64,000 nt of DNA, taken from the NCBI GenBank assembly GCA_008638375.1, contig CM018051.1, forward strand, positions 30,760,740 through 30,824,739. Reading direction: 5' to 3'. Positions 45,745 through 56,765 of the stretch are shown piece by piece. Numbering within the stretch: position 1 is the stretch's first letter; each line of letters starts with the position of its first letter. This DNA comes from Nyssa sinensis. Lineage: Eukaryota; Streptophyta; Magnoliopsida; Cornales; Nyssaceae. Below the pieces are notes generated by a model, which was not told where the DNA came from, made no database searches, and was given only the letters and a program-made list of their open reading frames with translations. A program made the position numbers and the translations under genes.

Positions 45745-45929
45745 CGCATTCGAAATATGAGCCTTCCAAGACGAGCCGACACAACGGTTGAAAGTAATGA
45801 TGAGTTCTCGAGTATAGGCTGCGCAATAAATGGCGCGTTAAACCGGCTTCTTGAGAAATGGGAAGGCAAAACGTATGACTCTTCACAAAGCCCTCAACCC
45901 TAGTTAAAACCCTAGCTTTTGACAAAGGC

Positions 45930-45945
45930 TCGGGGGGGGGAGTAG
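45930..45945 (+). promoter_or_regulatory. Polypurine tract of element B
   Basis: TCGGGGGGGGGAGTAG, immediately upstream of the 3' LTR start at 45947. Confidence 0.75.
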
Positions 45946-45946
45946 C

Positions 45947-46620
45947 TGATATACCATAAACAGACACACCAATCAGTTTGAGACACGTGTGCCTACCAGA
46001 TTAACAAATCTCGATCCTACAGAGCTCATATATGTCGGTCATACAGAACAGCTATAAGCTTTCGGGGTATTCTCATATATATCTATCATACAGAGCAGCC
46101 ATAAGCCTTCGGAGCATTCTTATTTATATATCATTCAGAACCGATGAACTCGGTCATACAGTACAGATGAAGCATTCAGGATATTCTCATGTACATCGTC
46201 CAGACCTCCTGTTCTGGACAGTATTTATTCGACACTGCATATATGGTTTCCTTAACAGCCGTTAAGCGGGGAATAAGGAAACAGCCTTCAACACGGAAAC
46301 TACTATCTATGGTTATCTCCATCTATGATTCAATGCTCCACAAGGTAACTGCAAATCTCTGATGATGAAATCCCGATATTCGTGGCGGCAAAACCTAATC
46401 AGAATTAGGAGAACCACGGCTTATATATTAAACCCTAGAGGTACGCTTTGGATTCTTATGCTCATTCTTTGACTTTCAATACAGTCTTTCAATTCCCTTA
46501 CTTACTTAAGCATCGGAGCGGCTACCGCCGGAGCCAATCCGGTGGTCCTCTGATCACCTTTCTGAGTGTTCTACAGGTCACGGAGCCCTCACGTGTTGCG
46601 AGTCAAAAAGTGCAGCATCA
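45947..46620 (+). repeat. Element B 3' LTR (full)
   Basis: TGATATACCATAAAC.. to ..GTGCAGCATCA, 674 bp. TATA box TATATATTA at 46422-46430. It shares with the element A LTRs the start TGATATACCATAAA, GGTACGCTTT near the TATA and CATCGGAGCGGCTACC. Its last 163 bases are the source of the inverted left end. Confidence 0.85.
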
Positions 46621-46625
46621 ATAGG

Positions 46626-47600
46626 TAAGGACAAAGAAAAGAGAAACCTTGTTGAATTTTGCTTATATGAGTGCAGTTGGGGAAACTTTCCCCAAGAAAA
46701 ATCTGGAATTAAATGGCTCTAATTAGGGACAAAATACTATTTCTTTTCCAACAAAAGTTCAACATAAACAGAACAAGGAAAAAGAAACCTTAATCTGAGC
46801 CAATTAGATGGCAGCAAACTGAATAGTCATGAACAAATCAAAGCAGTAGGTATTGATTATTTTTATAAGCTACTGAGAACTCCCCATGTTTGTCAGAAGC
46901 AAAGTCCTCAATATCTGAAAGGCATCATGGTTCATAAATTGTCTATGCAACAATGTTATGATTTGGAGAGACCAATCACTAAAGCCGAAGTTGAGTTAGC
47001 TGAGTTTTTCCATTAATAAGCAGATGGCTTTTGGGAAAAATGGTTTTAATATTGCTCAATTCTTAAAGATCACATGGCCTATAATGGTAGAAGTCACTAA
47101 ATCTATGTTATCCTTTTTTGAAAAAGGTCTTCTTGTAAAAGAATGGAACTGCACTGCCTTATCTTTGATCCCAAAAACTAAAAAACCCCTTAACTTTTGG
47201 AGACATGAGACCTATGCCCCACTGTAATGTTTTGTACAAGTGCATCTAAAAAATCCTCACTAATGGACTAAAGAAATACATTCCAAGTCGTATTAGTGAT
47301 TCTCAAATTGGATTTGTTTGAGGAAGAAGCATAGTAGATAACATCCTCATGTAAGATTTGCTAAGAAATTACCATTGGGATGATCAACATCCTAGATGTG
47401 CAGTGAAAGTTCACTTATTCAAGGCTTATGATTCAGTAGATTAGGAATTAATGGCTGAAGTTTTGGAAGCAGTTAATGTTCCTCCTATATTTAGGAAATG
47501 GATTATTACATAAATCTCTTCCTTAATGTTTTCATTTGCTATTTCCCAGGTGCTAAAGATTTGTATCCATACTTTCAGGCTTAAGGATGATAGCTTCTAG
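46626..47600 (+). pseudogene. L1-like LINE, right part (reverse transcriptase)
   Basis: Continues the LINE from 35488. EKSGIKWL and the following LGTKYYFFSNKS match the linker before RT; PITKAEVELAEFFH (about 46975) precedes the RT. MAFGKNGFNIAQFLKITWPI then MLSFFEKGLLVKEWNCTALS and LIPKTKKPLNFW are the RT fingers region. VKVHLFKAYDSVD (about 47405) corresponds to the D-L-x-K-A-Y-D-x-V box, with the first Asp changed to His. Many stops. It ends near FPGAKDLYPYF, where several residues of the usual GLRQGDPLSP box are missing, and joins other DNA at about 47600. Confidence 0.7.
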
Positions 47601-47614
47601 ACCATCCACATCAC

Positions 47615-48400
47615 TTAGGATTGTAGCACCCAACACTCCCTCGTTGGATGTCTAGTGCTTCGGTGATACATACAATAGTTTGGGTTCTCCTTATCCCTTT
47701 GAGTTGGAAGAGTCTTTACAAATAGGAAGGTAATTACCTTATTTTGTATCCACTTCCTCATCACCATTCTGACTTTTTCTATGATGGAAGGGAAAGGTGG
47801 TGGTGCCTCATCATTTCTCATCTCTCATCTGCTTCAGCTTGTAGTCTTCTTATCCAGTCGAACCTCGAGGAACATCTACAAGGGATGCATTGGCATTTCT
47901 ATGTATCCTTGACAAGGTAAAAGCCCTTGAGGAAACATATTTTCATTAAGCTTTTGTGTTTTTTCTAATAAAATTGAAAAGGTTCTTAGGTTGTGATTCA
48001 CCAAGTATATCCAATATTCTTGGTATATGCCTTCAATATAGATTTTGACGAGAGGTTCCTCTATTACTGCCTTGTAGCATTCTAATGACCATTCCTTAAA
48101 CCTTTTGACAAAGGTCACCACATCCTCCCCAGACCACTATGTTATCTTGGTTAAGGAGAGATTAGTGACACGCTCGTCCATTTGAAAGAACTTCACATAA
48201 AACTTCTTTACCCCATCATCCTAATCAAAAACTGAGTTGGTTGAAAGGTTGGTGTACCAAGTGAAAGCATGTTTCGTAAGGGATTTTAAGAACTCTCTCA
48301 AGCACAAGGCACAATCCTATCAAAATTACTCGCTGTAAAAGATCAATGGTCAACTTTATATAATAGTCTATCTATCACGTCAGATCCTGTCTACTGACTG
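47615..48400 (-). pseudogene. Gypsy-type gag fragment, minus strand
   Basis: Minus-strand frames 48121-47876 (VTFVKRFKEWSLECYKAV, PLVKIYIEGIYQEYWIYLVN) and 47821-47615 (NPNYCMYHRSTRHPTRECWV) resemble the Gag domain and a Cys/His knuckle of plant gypsy elements. They lie downstream, on the minus strand, of the LTR and initiator-Met primer site at 48522-50270, so they belong to that element. There are stops between the frames and nothing recognisable of pol; the element is truncated against the LINE. Confidence 0.55.
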
Positions 48401-48521
48401 ACTCTACTTGGACATTGATAATATTAGTACTCTAGTCTTATCTCCCATGAACCACTTATGATCTAGGCTATTTTGATAACAAGTCTTTGATACCAACTGA
48501 GCCTAATCATTTAAACCTAAT

Positions 48522-48533
48522 GCTCTGATACCA
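48522..48533 (-). promoter_or_regulatory. Primer-binding site (initiator Met tRNA), minus strand
   Basis: TGGTATCAGAGC on the minus strand, three bases after the LTR end GGTCGTGACA; complementary to the 3' end of plant initiator tRNA-Met. Confidence 0.8.
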
Positions 48534-48536
48534 AGC

Positions 48537-50270
48537 TGTCACGACCTGAAACCCACCCTCTGCTGATCTCGAATCGCGAACCTCTGCCCGACACTGTTGT
48601 CGAACCGGGTCTCTCAACTAAAACTTGAAACTACAGAAACTTGCTACACAATCAGTGCTACTAACATGCAATAACTATCATAAGATAAACATATATGGCG
48701 GAAGACTTAAATATAAAAAGTGCATGTAATATATATATATATATCTGATCCTCAAAATACAGACTGTGAAATTCTTTAACTACTGTACATCCCCAAGACA
48801 TGGATGACATGAGAGAGCTACAAGGCTATACTAAATATTACACTTGCAACTTCAAAAGTAATGTCCACCTCTAGCTATCAGGCTCTATCGTCTGTTCTTG
48901 AGATCTATGCCTGAAAATGAATGTAGTATCTGTATGAGTTATGAAAACTCAATAAGTATTCCTTTGCTCTGCCATGTGTACAGGTATATATAGAAGGCAT
49001 AATCTATAAAAGAACTAGGATAAATGCAAATGTGCTAGCCAGTCAAGAAATAAGGAACTCATTAAAGAATATCAGATGGTAGGAACTCAAATGATAAAGC
49101 AATGAAATCTGCTTTGCTAACAATATCATACTACTATAGTCATGAGCCGTCTCAAGTATAATACGTATGCACTCAATAAAAGCTATGAAATTTCATGATC
49201 ATTCATAATAAATAATATGATTAAGCTATAATAATCAATAATACAAGATAATGATATCAACAAAAATGATGCACTTGTGGGGCCTGGAATTCCCCCTGAG
49301 CTCGTATTGAGTCCCACATAGGCTCTCTAAATAATACTGCTCTGTATACAATGTGACTCAACATCCCATGCCTCACATAGCAACGTAGCAAATGTTCCAC
49401 TCGGAACCTTGACCCGTCGATGGTTATAAATAGCATCAGATGGAGTTGTGACTGAGCACAAATCCGACACTAATAATATATCGGAATCATGCTATCTTCC
49501 ACGAAGAGTATAGTGGAATCATAATTGGTTCTAGGCAATCTGACGTAATGATAGTTTTCGAGGCTATGGTTACTAGACTGCTTCGAATATAATTGTCTGA
49601 CCCTCACGGCCCTAGGTACAAGTGTACAAAAAGAACTTTATGCACAAGTGTACAATCATGATCAAGATATATATAGAAATTAATCAATGCTTCCCACATG
49701 ATAGAGCAATATCAATGTGGCTCAATAAACACTGGTATGTATAGAATACAATAAGCAATATACAAAAGAACTATTGACATGGCTTGGAAGTTAACACATG
49801 CAAAGATCAAATTTTACTTATCCCTTTTTGTAATTGTCTAGAAGGTCAAATTGCCTTCTCCTTTTCTTTTGGCATTCCTTTGATTCATAAAACGCATCTC
49901 AGTCTATAGTTTATATGAACTATGCTATTCATCAAATTTTATGTCTCTTTACTATTGGTATCTCTTTTACTTAAATATACTCTACTATTGAATCTGTAAC
50001 GTCAAACAAAATCGGTTTAGGCTTTCGCGGAATTCAATTCAGAATTATGTACTAAAAAGGGTAAAATGATTATTTTACACTTTTACAGTTTCTTACTTCT
50101 CGAGATCTCTTTTCATAAATCAGACTCTACCGTTGAGTCTAAAATGCTTGAAATAATAAAAATTCACTATTCTTTTACTTTAATTGGAGTTCATTTGACT
50201 ACTTTTTGACTCAATGGCATTTTCATAATTTTTTTAATTTTTATTTATTTAATTAAATTAATATTTAATT
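48537..50270 (-). repeat. LTR-R: 5' LTR of a minus-strand gypsy element, cut by the Tekay element
   Basis: The minus-strand end ..CAGGTCGTGACA at 48537 precedes an initiator-Met primer site. Towards 50270 it shows the motif series also found in LTR-S (GTTGAGTCT near 50130, ATTGAATCTG near 49990). It stops abruptly at 50270 where the Tekay LTR begins. Its missing start should lie beyond the right end of that element, outside the window. Confidence 0.65.
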
Positions 50271-53091
50271 TGTAGAGATCCAAAAAATGAGGGTAAATTT
50301 TTCGTTTTTGAGGTAGAACACTTTGCATGCATAGTTTATAAATTTTGTTAGTTTTATCGGTAAAGTGCCTTTCTACATTGTTTTCACCGAATGACCTATT
50401 TAGAGACATATTTAGAGTGTGTCATAGAAGAGTAAAGTACTTAGAATAATGTGAAGTATTCGCTGTACGAAAATCAGCCGAAACAGAAATGGTTTCCGAA
50501 ATTGGACAAAAAGGGTATTCGGGTGACCCGGGTGGAACGGGTCTAAGCCAACCTCAAATGGAAATGTTTCCTTCTAATAATTTTCATTTAAAATAATTTT
50601 ATGAACATTGGTTAAAACAGAATTTCAATTTGAAGCATTTAGGAATGAGCTGTAGAGTAACGGGGTTACGGCCTCATTAAGGGCAAAATGGTCATTTGCC
50701 CTTGCCCCTTTGATTCCCCACTATAAATACAGCTCAGATACTTCATCCTTATGAGATATGCATTCAGAAATATCAGATACTTCGTCCATATAGAGAGAGG
50801 GAGAGAAAAACCCTAAAAACCCATATTTTGAAGCTGCCGGAACACACATTTCGAGGAGGAATTTGGCCGAACTTCCTTCTGAGAAAGTGTTCAGCTCAAC
50901 GAGTACTAGATACTCACTGAACAGTTTTTCCATACAGCAAGTACTTCCTTCTCAGTTTAAGAAAAACTGATTTAAGTATGGTTTCTTGCTAAACTAGAAA
51001 TAGATCTAGCTTTTCCTACTTTTCTATGGGTTATTTGAGCTGCTTAGAGATGTATTTGTGGTTAGGAAGTTATTTAAGTGGTGTTATTTTGAAGAACCTA
51101 GAGTTAGAAATTTGGGGATTTTTATTTCCTTTGATTTAATTGACGTTTTATCATTATGAATAACATATGGCTTGTCTATGTGTTAGATTACTATGTTTTG
51201 ATGTGTATTTATGTTGAAAAATTACTTAATGTCATGAAGAAAATGTTATCAGTTGAGATGGGGAAGCTTTATGAAATTTTAGTAATTTGTGAAAAGTTTA
51301 GCATGACCTTTGTGAATTGCTAGTATAGTGGTTTTTGTAGTTTGAATGTATCTTGATGTGTGTAGCCATAGTATATGCATGTAAATGATGTTTTGAAAGT
51401 GTAAAATTATGCATTTTGTGGGGTGGAATGCATGACTTGAAAAGGGTCACACCATATGTTTAATGAAATGACTCATTGAATTTGCATGATGAAATCATGG
51501 CATCTTGGCATAAGATTATTCTTTGGAAACATGGTGTGGTTGGCATGTGGTGCCGGACACTATGAGACTGTAGATCCTGTGGTGAAAAACCCAAAATTTC
51601 GGCCGTTGGTACTCCATTCCATCGGGGGCGCACCGAAAAGGAGACATACTGGGCGGTACTCATGCCAGCGGGGAAGGACCGTATCATGAGACATGGGTGT
51701 GACATAGAGTTTGCATGTGTGTGTCATACATGATGCCTTGCATTGCATTGATCATTGGGAAGGGAAATGCATGGTTTATAAATGCACACTTGCACATGCC
51801 ACGTCCTAGATTTGTTTCTAGCATTAGCTCGTGATCATACCAGCAGTTGAGCTGACCCATTCGTGGGATACCATTTCAGATGAGACCCCGGAGACTTGAG
51901 ACTTGTGCAAGTCTTGAAGGACGAGAGGACACGGACTTCTTTGGAGATTTGGCCCTTGGGGCATTTTTTTGGAATGTATGGGCATAAGCCCAACTGGTTG
52001 TATTTAGTTTTGGACATGTACTTATTTTGTTTTATACTTGGAAGAAGATGTAAACTTTTGGCCTTGGGCCATTGTAAATTGTATGGGTTGAGACCCAAGT
52101 AAATGCTTAATATTTCATTTAAATGCATCTTAGACGAATGTATATGAATTGATGGAAGTTGTGGCCACTGAGTGAGGGTGGATGTTTATGAAATTTTACA
52201 TCTATATTTTGTGACTATTAGGTGAAGGAAATAACTTGGAAAAAAAAAAACAAAGGAAACTATGCCCAAAATTTTGGAAAGATTAACAATTGATAAGTGT
52301 ATGAGACAGCCTTGGAATGGGTGAGAAAAGTATCAAAATTGGGGGCTAGAGATTAGGGAAAAAGTGGGCTGAAATGGGTAGGAAATAGCTTAAAAAGCTT
52401 AGGGAAAAATAGGTTGAAAAATGAGTGAAAAAGAGGTTTAAAAGACTTGGAAAGAACTTGGAAAAATGGAAAAATTTGGAGCAACAAATAGAGAAAATTA
52501 GACTGCTCGACAGAGAAATTTGCTCTCTGTCCGGAACAGTAATTCTAAAAAAAATCAGAAAATCAGACTGCACCAAGCCCTGTCGCCCAGCCACCGTTCG
52601 CGCGCCCTGCCGCCCGCGCGCGCCTGCGCCGCGCCCCGTGCGCTGCTTGCGCGCGCGCCGTGCACCCCCCTGCGTGCGCGTGCCTGCATGCCTTGGCCTG
52701 TTGCCCTGCTGTCCCACCTGCTGTCCCGTCCTCTTTCGGCCACCTTTTGAGCTATCTTTTGGCCACTTTTTGACCTATTTTTAGAACACTTTTTAAGCTA
52801 TGTTGAGGCATGATTGTGGCCCAAATTGGGAAACCTTTGGAACATTTTTGGGCCACGTTTCAAGGCCATTTTAGACCACATTTGACCTTACTTTTTGGGG
52901 CCAAATTGAGGAACTTTTGGGCTATCTCATGGGGCCAAGTAGGGATCCATTTTGGGCAAATTATAAGACACTCCTAGTTATATGTCACAACCATGTGAGG
53001 CTTTAATTGGATTTATTTAATTGTCAGTACTTATTCCTTTTAATTTTCCGTTCCGCTCACCCCCGGGTTCGTGGAAATCCGGGGCGTGACA
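50271..53091 (+). repeat. Tekay-like 5' LTR
   Basis: TGTAGAGATCC.. to ..GGGGCGTGACA, 2821 bp. TATAAATA at 50722-50729. A 9-bp-arm inverted repeat (AAGGGCAAA..TTTGCCCTT, 50679-50703) lies just upstream. A block shared with other LTR families is at 51835-51867. The right part (52580-52700) is strongly GC-rich (CGCGCG runs) and gives spurious Ala/Arg/Pro-rich frames on both strands. Confidence 0.85.
50722..50729 (+). promoter_or_regulatory. TATA box of the Tekay-like 5' LTR
   Basis: TATAAATA in CCCCACTATAAATACAGC; the same site is at 60773-60780 in the 3' LTR. Confidence 0.7.
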
Positions 53092-53094
53092 AGA

Positions 53095-53106
53095 TGGTAT
53101 CAGAGC
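53095..53106 (+). promoter_or_regulatory. Primer-binding site (initiator Met tRNA)
   Basis: TGGTATCAGAGC three bases after the 5' LTR, the standard chromovirus primer site. Confidence 0.9.
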
Positions 53107-53334
53107 TCCGGGTTCGAATATCTAGAGGCCGTGGGGTGTTGTTGAACACCATGAGTCCATGATATATGACTTGAAACTTTTGTTTTTGTTTTGTTTATAT
53201 ATGAAGGTTGGGTGAAGCGCAATGACTTATTATGTGTATGCTAAGACATGTTATGATTGCTTCTTGTGTAGTGTGTGTGAATGACATGATTGTACTTCAT
53301 TTTTTTTTATGCTATGTTTAAATGTGAGGAGAAG

Positions 53335-55358
53335 TGATGAGTGCGCAAAAGTGCACTCTAAATACCCTATTATCGAAGTGAATTGCTAGAAAGTAAATAG
53401 GAATATTGAGATATATTTGATATTATTTATTTAATTTCTATTTACATTGAGATATATTTTAGCGGTATTTTATAAGATCTTAAGTCTCAAATATTGCATT
53501 ATTTGTTCGCGAGCGCTAGTTTGCAATTGCGCTTTATATTTAATAGTTTTAGAATAATTTTTGGCTTTTTGGCAGATTCGACCATTGAGTTTCAATCGAG
53601 ATTTGGATGACGTTAAAGTTTCAGAATGAGAAAGTGATCTTCATGAAATATTTAGAGGACGTCTTGAGCTTTTCAAAAAGGTCTGGTTTGCAAAAATCGG
53701 AGTTCGTTTGGGCCTCCAAACATTATTTCAAAGACAGGCCTGGAAAGCTGCTATGAACCTCTCCGTCCAGCCAACTTGAAGTGGCCATAACTTGAGCTTC
53801 CGAAGTCCAAATTAGGTGATTTTTATGTCTAAAATTATCTACTCATCCGGGGCTACAACTTCCGTGAAGAGATCGAGTCAAGATTCAGCCGTTATTCGAT
53901 GAAAAATGGAGCGTGAAGATGGATGCTGCTGGCTGTATACGGCTGAAAACACAGCATTTTAAGAATAATAAATAATCAAAAGGAAAGAATGAAGTCAAGG
54001 GAAATTGGATGACATGCGGCTGCCAATGGGCTTGTTGTGCGGCTGGGAGTGTTTAGTGAGGCCAAAAGAAAGAAAGAAAAATAAATAAATAGGAAGTAAA
54101 GCAGGTGGGCCCATGTGATGGAGTTGCCAGCCGCTGCACGTCGCAAGATACAACAAGGTTAAAAAGCCAGCAGGCTTGGCGCTACTATGCGGCTTGGGTT
54201 TTGCAAGGCAAGTGTTCATTGCGTGAGGGTGAGGGCAGGCGCTGATGGGTGCAGGCGCTGAAGACGGCTGACCAAGGATTGAGCCCAGGGGCTTTGGTTT
54301 GGTCTATGCATGTGGGCCAGCAAGTGAAGTAATCCAGTTGTGCGGTGGGCTGAATGAAGGTGAGACGTCTGGGTTTTACAAGGCTTTAGGGCGTTGAACA
54401 GGGGCTGATTTAAAAGAGGAAGATTTTGATTTAAAAGGGGAGAATAGGAGTTCGGCGAGGGGGGAGGAATAAAAAATACAGAGTCGACGGCGGCTGTGAA
54501 GAGGGAATTTTTTCGGAACAGTGCGGCAGCAGAAAACAAAGGGGAGAGCTGCGGTTGTGCAGGACTGAACAGTGTAGAGCATATCAGTTGCAGATAATCT
54601 ATGGCAGATTATTTCTCCGTGAGGTTTATGTTACCCGTCCTGTACATGGGTAACTAAATTTTCAAGTGGGGTTAGGGATTACTTTGCACCATAGATGGTT
54701 ATTTTAATTTATTTTGATTCCTGTACATGGTTTTAATTTGTTAAATTCTTCGTTGATCATTCATAAATTATTGTTAGATTTTATTGTCCGAATAATTAAA
54801 GGTTTTAATCCGTTTATAGATTCAGTCATGCTTTTCTATTGAGTGGATTAATGTTTTGATTATTTTTGGAACAATTAAATATTTATATTGATTCAATTCT
54901 TTGCTGCAATATTGCTCATTCGGTATATTGTCGTCGTTGGGTTTTTTCAATGTGAATATTAATTTGAGAGATTTAAAAGTGTTGAATGATTTTTCAAAGG
55001 GTTATTTTCAGTCTAATTTTAATGCATAATTTTAAATCTTCCGATTGAAATTTTTAGAATTTAATTTTTCAATTGAGTTATCTGTGAATTAAAAATAATT
55101 GAAATACCATATATGTGCAAGGGATTCCCGACACTCCACTGTTCGTTAATTTTGAATATTTTCTTCCATTACTCAATTTGTTTAATTCTTAATTTTCATT
55201 CACAGATCATTTTTATATATTTTTATTTTCTCGTTAACCGTTTAATACTTTCTGTAGTTTCAGAAATTCTATTTATTATTCTTTTAATTTAGTCTCCCTG
55301 TGGAATCGACACCCCAGAGCTACACTACAACTACCGCGTTATTCTTTGGGCGTAATCA
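53335..55358 (+). mobile_element. Solo LTR (Athila-like?) nested in the Tekay leader
   Basis: TGATGAGTGCGCAAAAG.. to ..TTTGGGCGTAATCA, 2024 bp, with a perfect target duplication AGAAG (53330-53334 and 55359-55363). It has no primer site or coding domain. Its start resembles the fragment at 7832. The family assignment is tentative. Minus-strand open frames near 54000-54580 show no domain. Confidence 0.75.
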
Positions 55359-55394
55359 AGAAGTATTAATTTAGTTTCTTGGACTTGTAGAGAT

Positions 55395-56765
55395 ATGCCA
55401 CCAAAGAAAGCTCCCACGAGAGCTGGACCCTCTAGACGAGGTAGACCTAGAGCGGCTGCCCCACCTCGGCGTGGCAGGCCCAGAGCTGCCGCCCCTGCGC
55501 ATAGCATTGCCGAGGAGACTGTTGCTCCTCCACCTGCCCCTATGCCCGTTCCTGCACCTGATCCTATACCTGTTCCTGCTCCTACTCTTGCTCCTGCTCC
55601 TACCCCAGCCCTAGCAGAGGAGGTCGAGCAAACTGTTAGTGCTAGAGATATGGCAACCATGTTCCAGGAGTGCCTCCATGCTATTCAGGGGGTGAGACCT
55701 ACTGAGGGAGAGACACGGGACACCTTTCTGATGAAGGTGTTCTAGAGGATGAGGCCACCCACATTTGCCGGGCATCCTGACCCGTTAGTTGCTGAGGAGT
55801 GGCTGAGACAGATCACTCAGATTTTGGATTCGCAGGGGATAGTGGAGCCACACCTGCGGATTAGATGCGCTACATTTCAGCTTACGGACTTAGCCAGCCA
55901 GTGGTGGCAAACAGCTGCAGACCGGATTGACCGATTTGGTGGGGGATGGAATGGGTTTGTGGCCATGTTCAATGACCACTATTTTCCTGAGGCGGCTAGA
56001 GTCAGATTTAGAGAGGAGTTTATGACATTTATTCAAAGGGACTTGACAGTGACTGAGTACGAGTCCCGCTTTACGGCCTTGGGGAGATTTGCCCCATATA
56101 TCACTGGAAATGAGCCACTAAGGATTTTCTATTTTCTCAAGGGGCTGAAGACCTCTATTAGGACTAGTATGGCAAGTCACATTATAGATACCTACGAGGA
56201 TGCAATGATCAGGGCTAGTAGAGTAGAGAGAGAGCTAGCTGACATTAGGGGGATTAGAGAGGCCAGGACCCAGAGCAGGACAGCATCAGCACAGACCCCT
56301 GTACCCACCCAGACTTATACCGAGGGAAGGCCATCGAAGAAGCAGCGAGCTAGTGCCTCTTCTGCACAGACACCTCAGGGACCCATTCAGTTTACAGCAC
56401 CTCGACCTACTACACCTACTGCTTCTAGAGGAGGGGCATCCCAGAGGCTAGTTTCATGTTATCGGTGTGGACAGCCTGGCCACAGGAGGGCCGATTGCCC
56501 TCAGAGAGACCACAGCCAGGCACAGGGGACTGGATCCAGTCAGGGATCATTTCTACCCCCAGTACCGAGTCAGGAGTGGAGGGCTCCTCAGCTTTGTTAT
56601 ACTTGTCATCAACCAGGCCATGTTAGGGCCAACTGTCCTCAAGGGCAGACATCCCAGGGTCCACCCAGACAGCAGTACTATCAGCACACTCAGGTGCCAC
56701 CACCACAGCCTCAGTTGACCTATAGACCTCCAGTGCCATACCCCCAGCCCGCACCATCCGCCTAG
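55395..56765 (+). pseudogene. Tekay-like gag, one internal stop
   Basis: Starts MPPKKAPTRAGPSRRGRP with a Pro/Ala-rich repeat segment (PAPDPIPVPAPTLAPAP). It is open to TAG at 55743, then continues in the same frame with RPPTFAGHPDPLVAEEWLRQ, the usual chromovirus Gag start, and FTALGRFAPYITGNEPLRIF. Two CCHC knuckles follow: CYRCGQPGHRRADC (about 56457) and CYTCHQPGHVRANC (about 56600); one is more usual. A second stop, TAG 56763, follows a Gln/Pro-rich tail. The frame is shared with the protease and RT downstream. Confidence 0.85.

Larger units (their letters stand above)
35494..46620 (+). mobile_element. Element B: young Tat-type Ty3/gypsy element with inverted U5 in place of the 5' LTR
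   Basis: Flanked by a perfect duplication ATAGG (35489-35493 and 46621-46625) and inserted in a LINE. Order: 163-bp inverted R-U5 copy, primer site, gag-protease ORF, boundary stop, RT/RNase H/second RNase H/integrase (one nonsense codon), hairpin array, two antisense units, polypurine tract and full 3' LTR (45947-46620). The outer ends are TGATGCTGC.. and ..GCAGCATCA, both U5 type. The inverted copy is identical over all 163 positions to 46458-46620, which implies a recent insertion. Without U3 at its left end it lacks its normal promoter. Confidence 0.85.

Noticed and set aside
35494..46620. Inverted ends and target duplication suggesting a DNA transposon with terminal inverted repeats
   Set aside because: The interior is a gypsy retrotransposon with primer site and polypurine tract, and the inverted segment equals R-U5 of its own LTR; a 5-bp duplication fits integrase.
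52346..52784. Ala/Arg/Pro-rich frames on both strands
   Set aside because: They arise from the GC-rich tail of the Tekay LTR and exist on opposite strands of the same DNA; no domain.
55331..55660. 109-codon minus-strand frame rich in Gly and Ala
   Set aside because: Shadow of the Pro/Ala-rich start of the Tekay gag on the plus strand.
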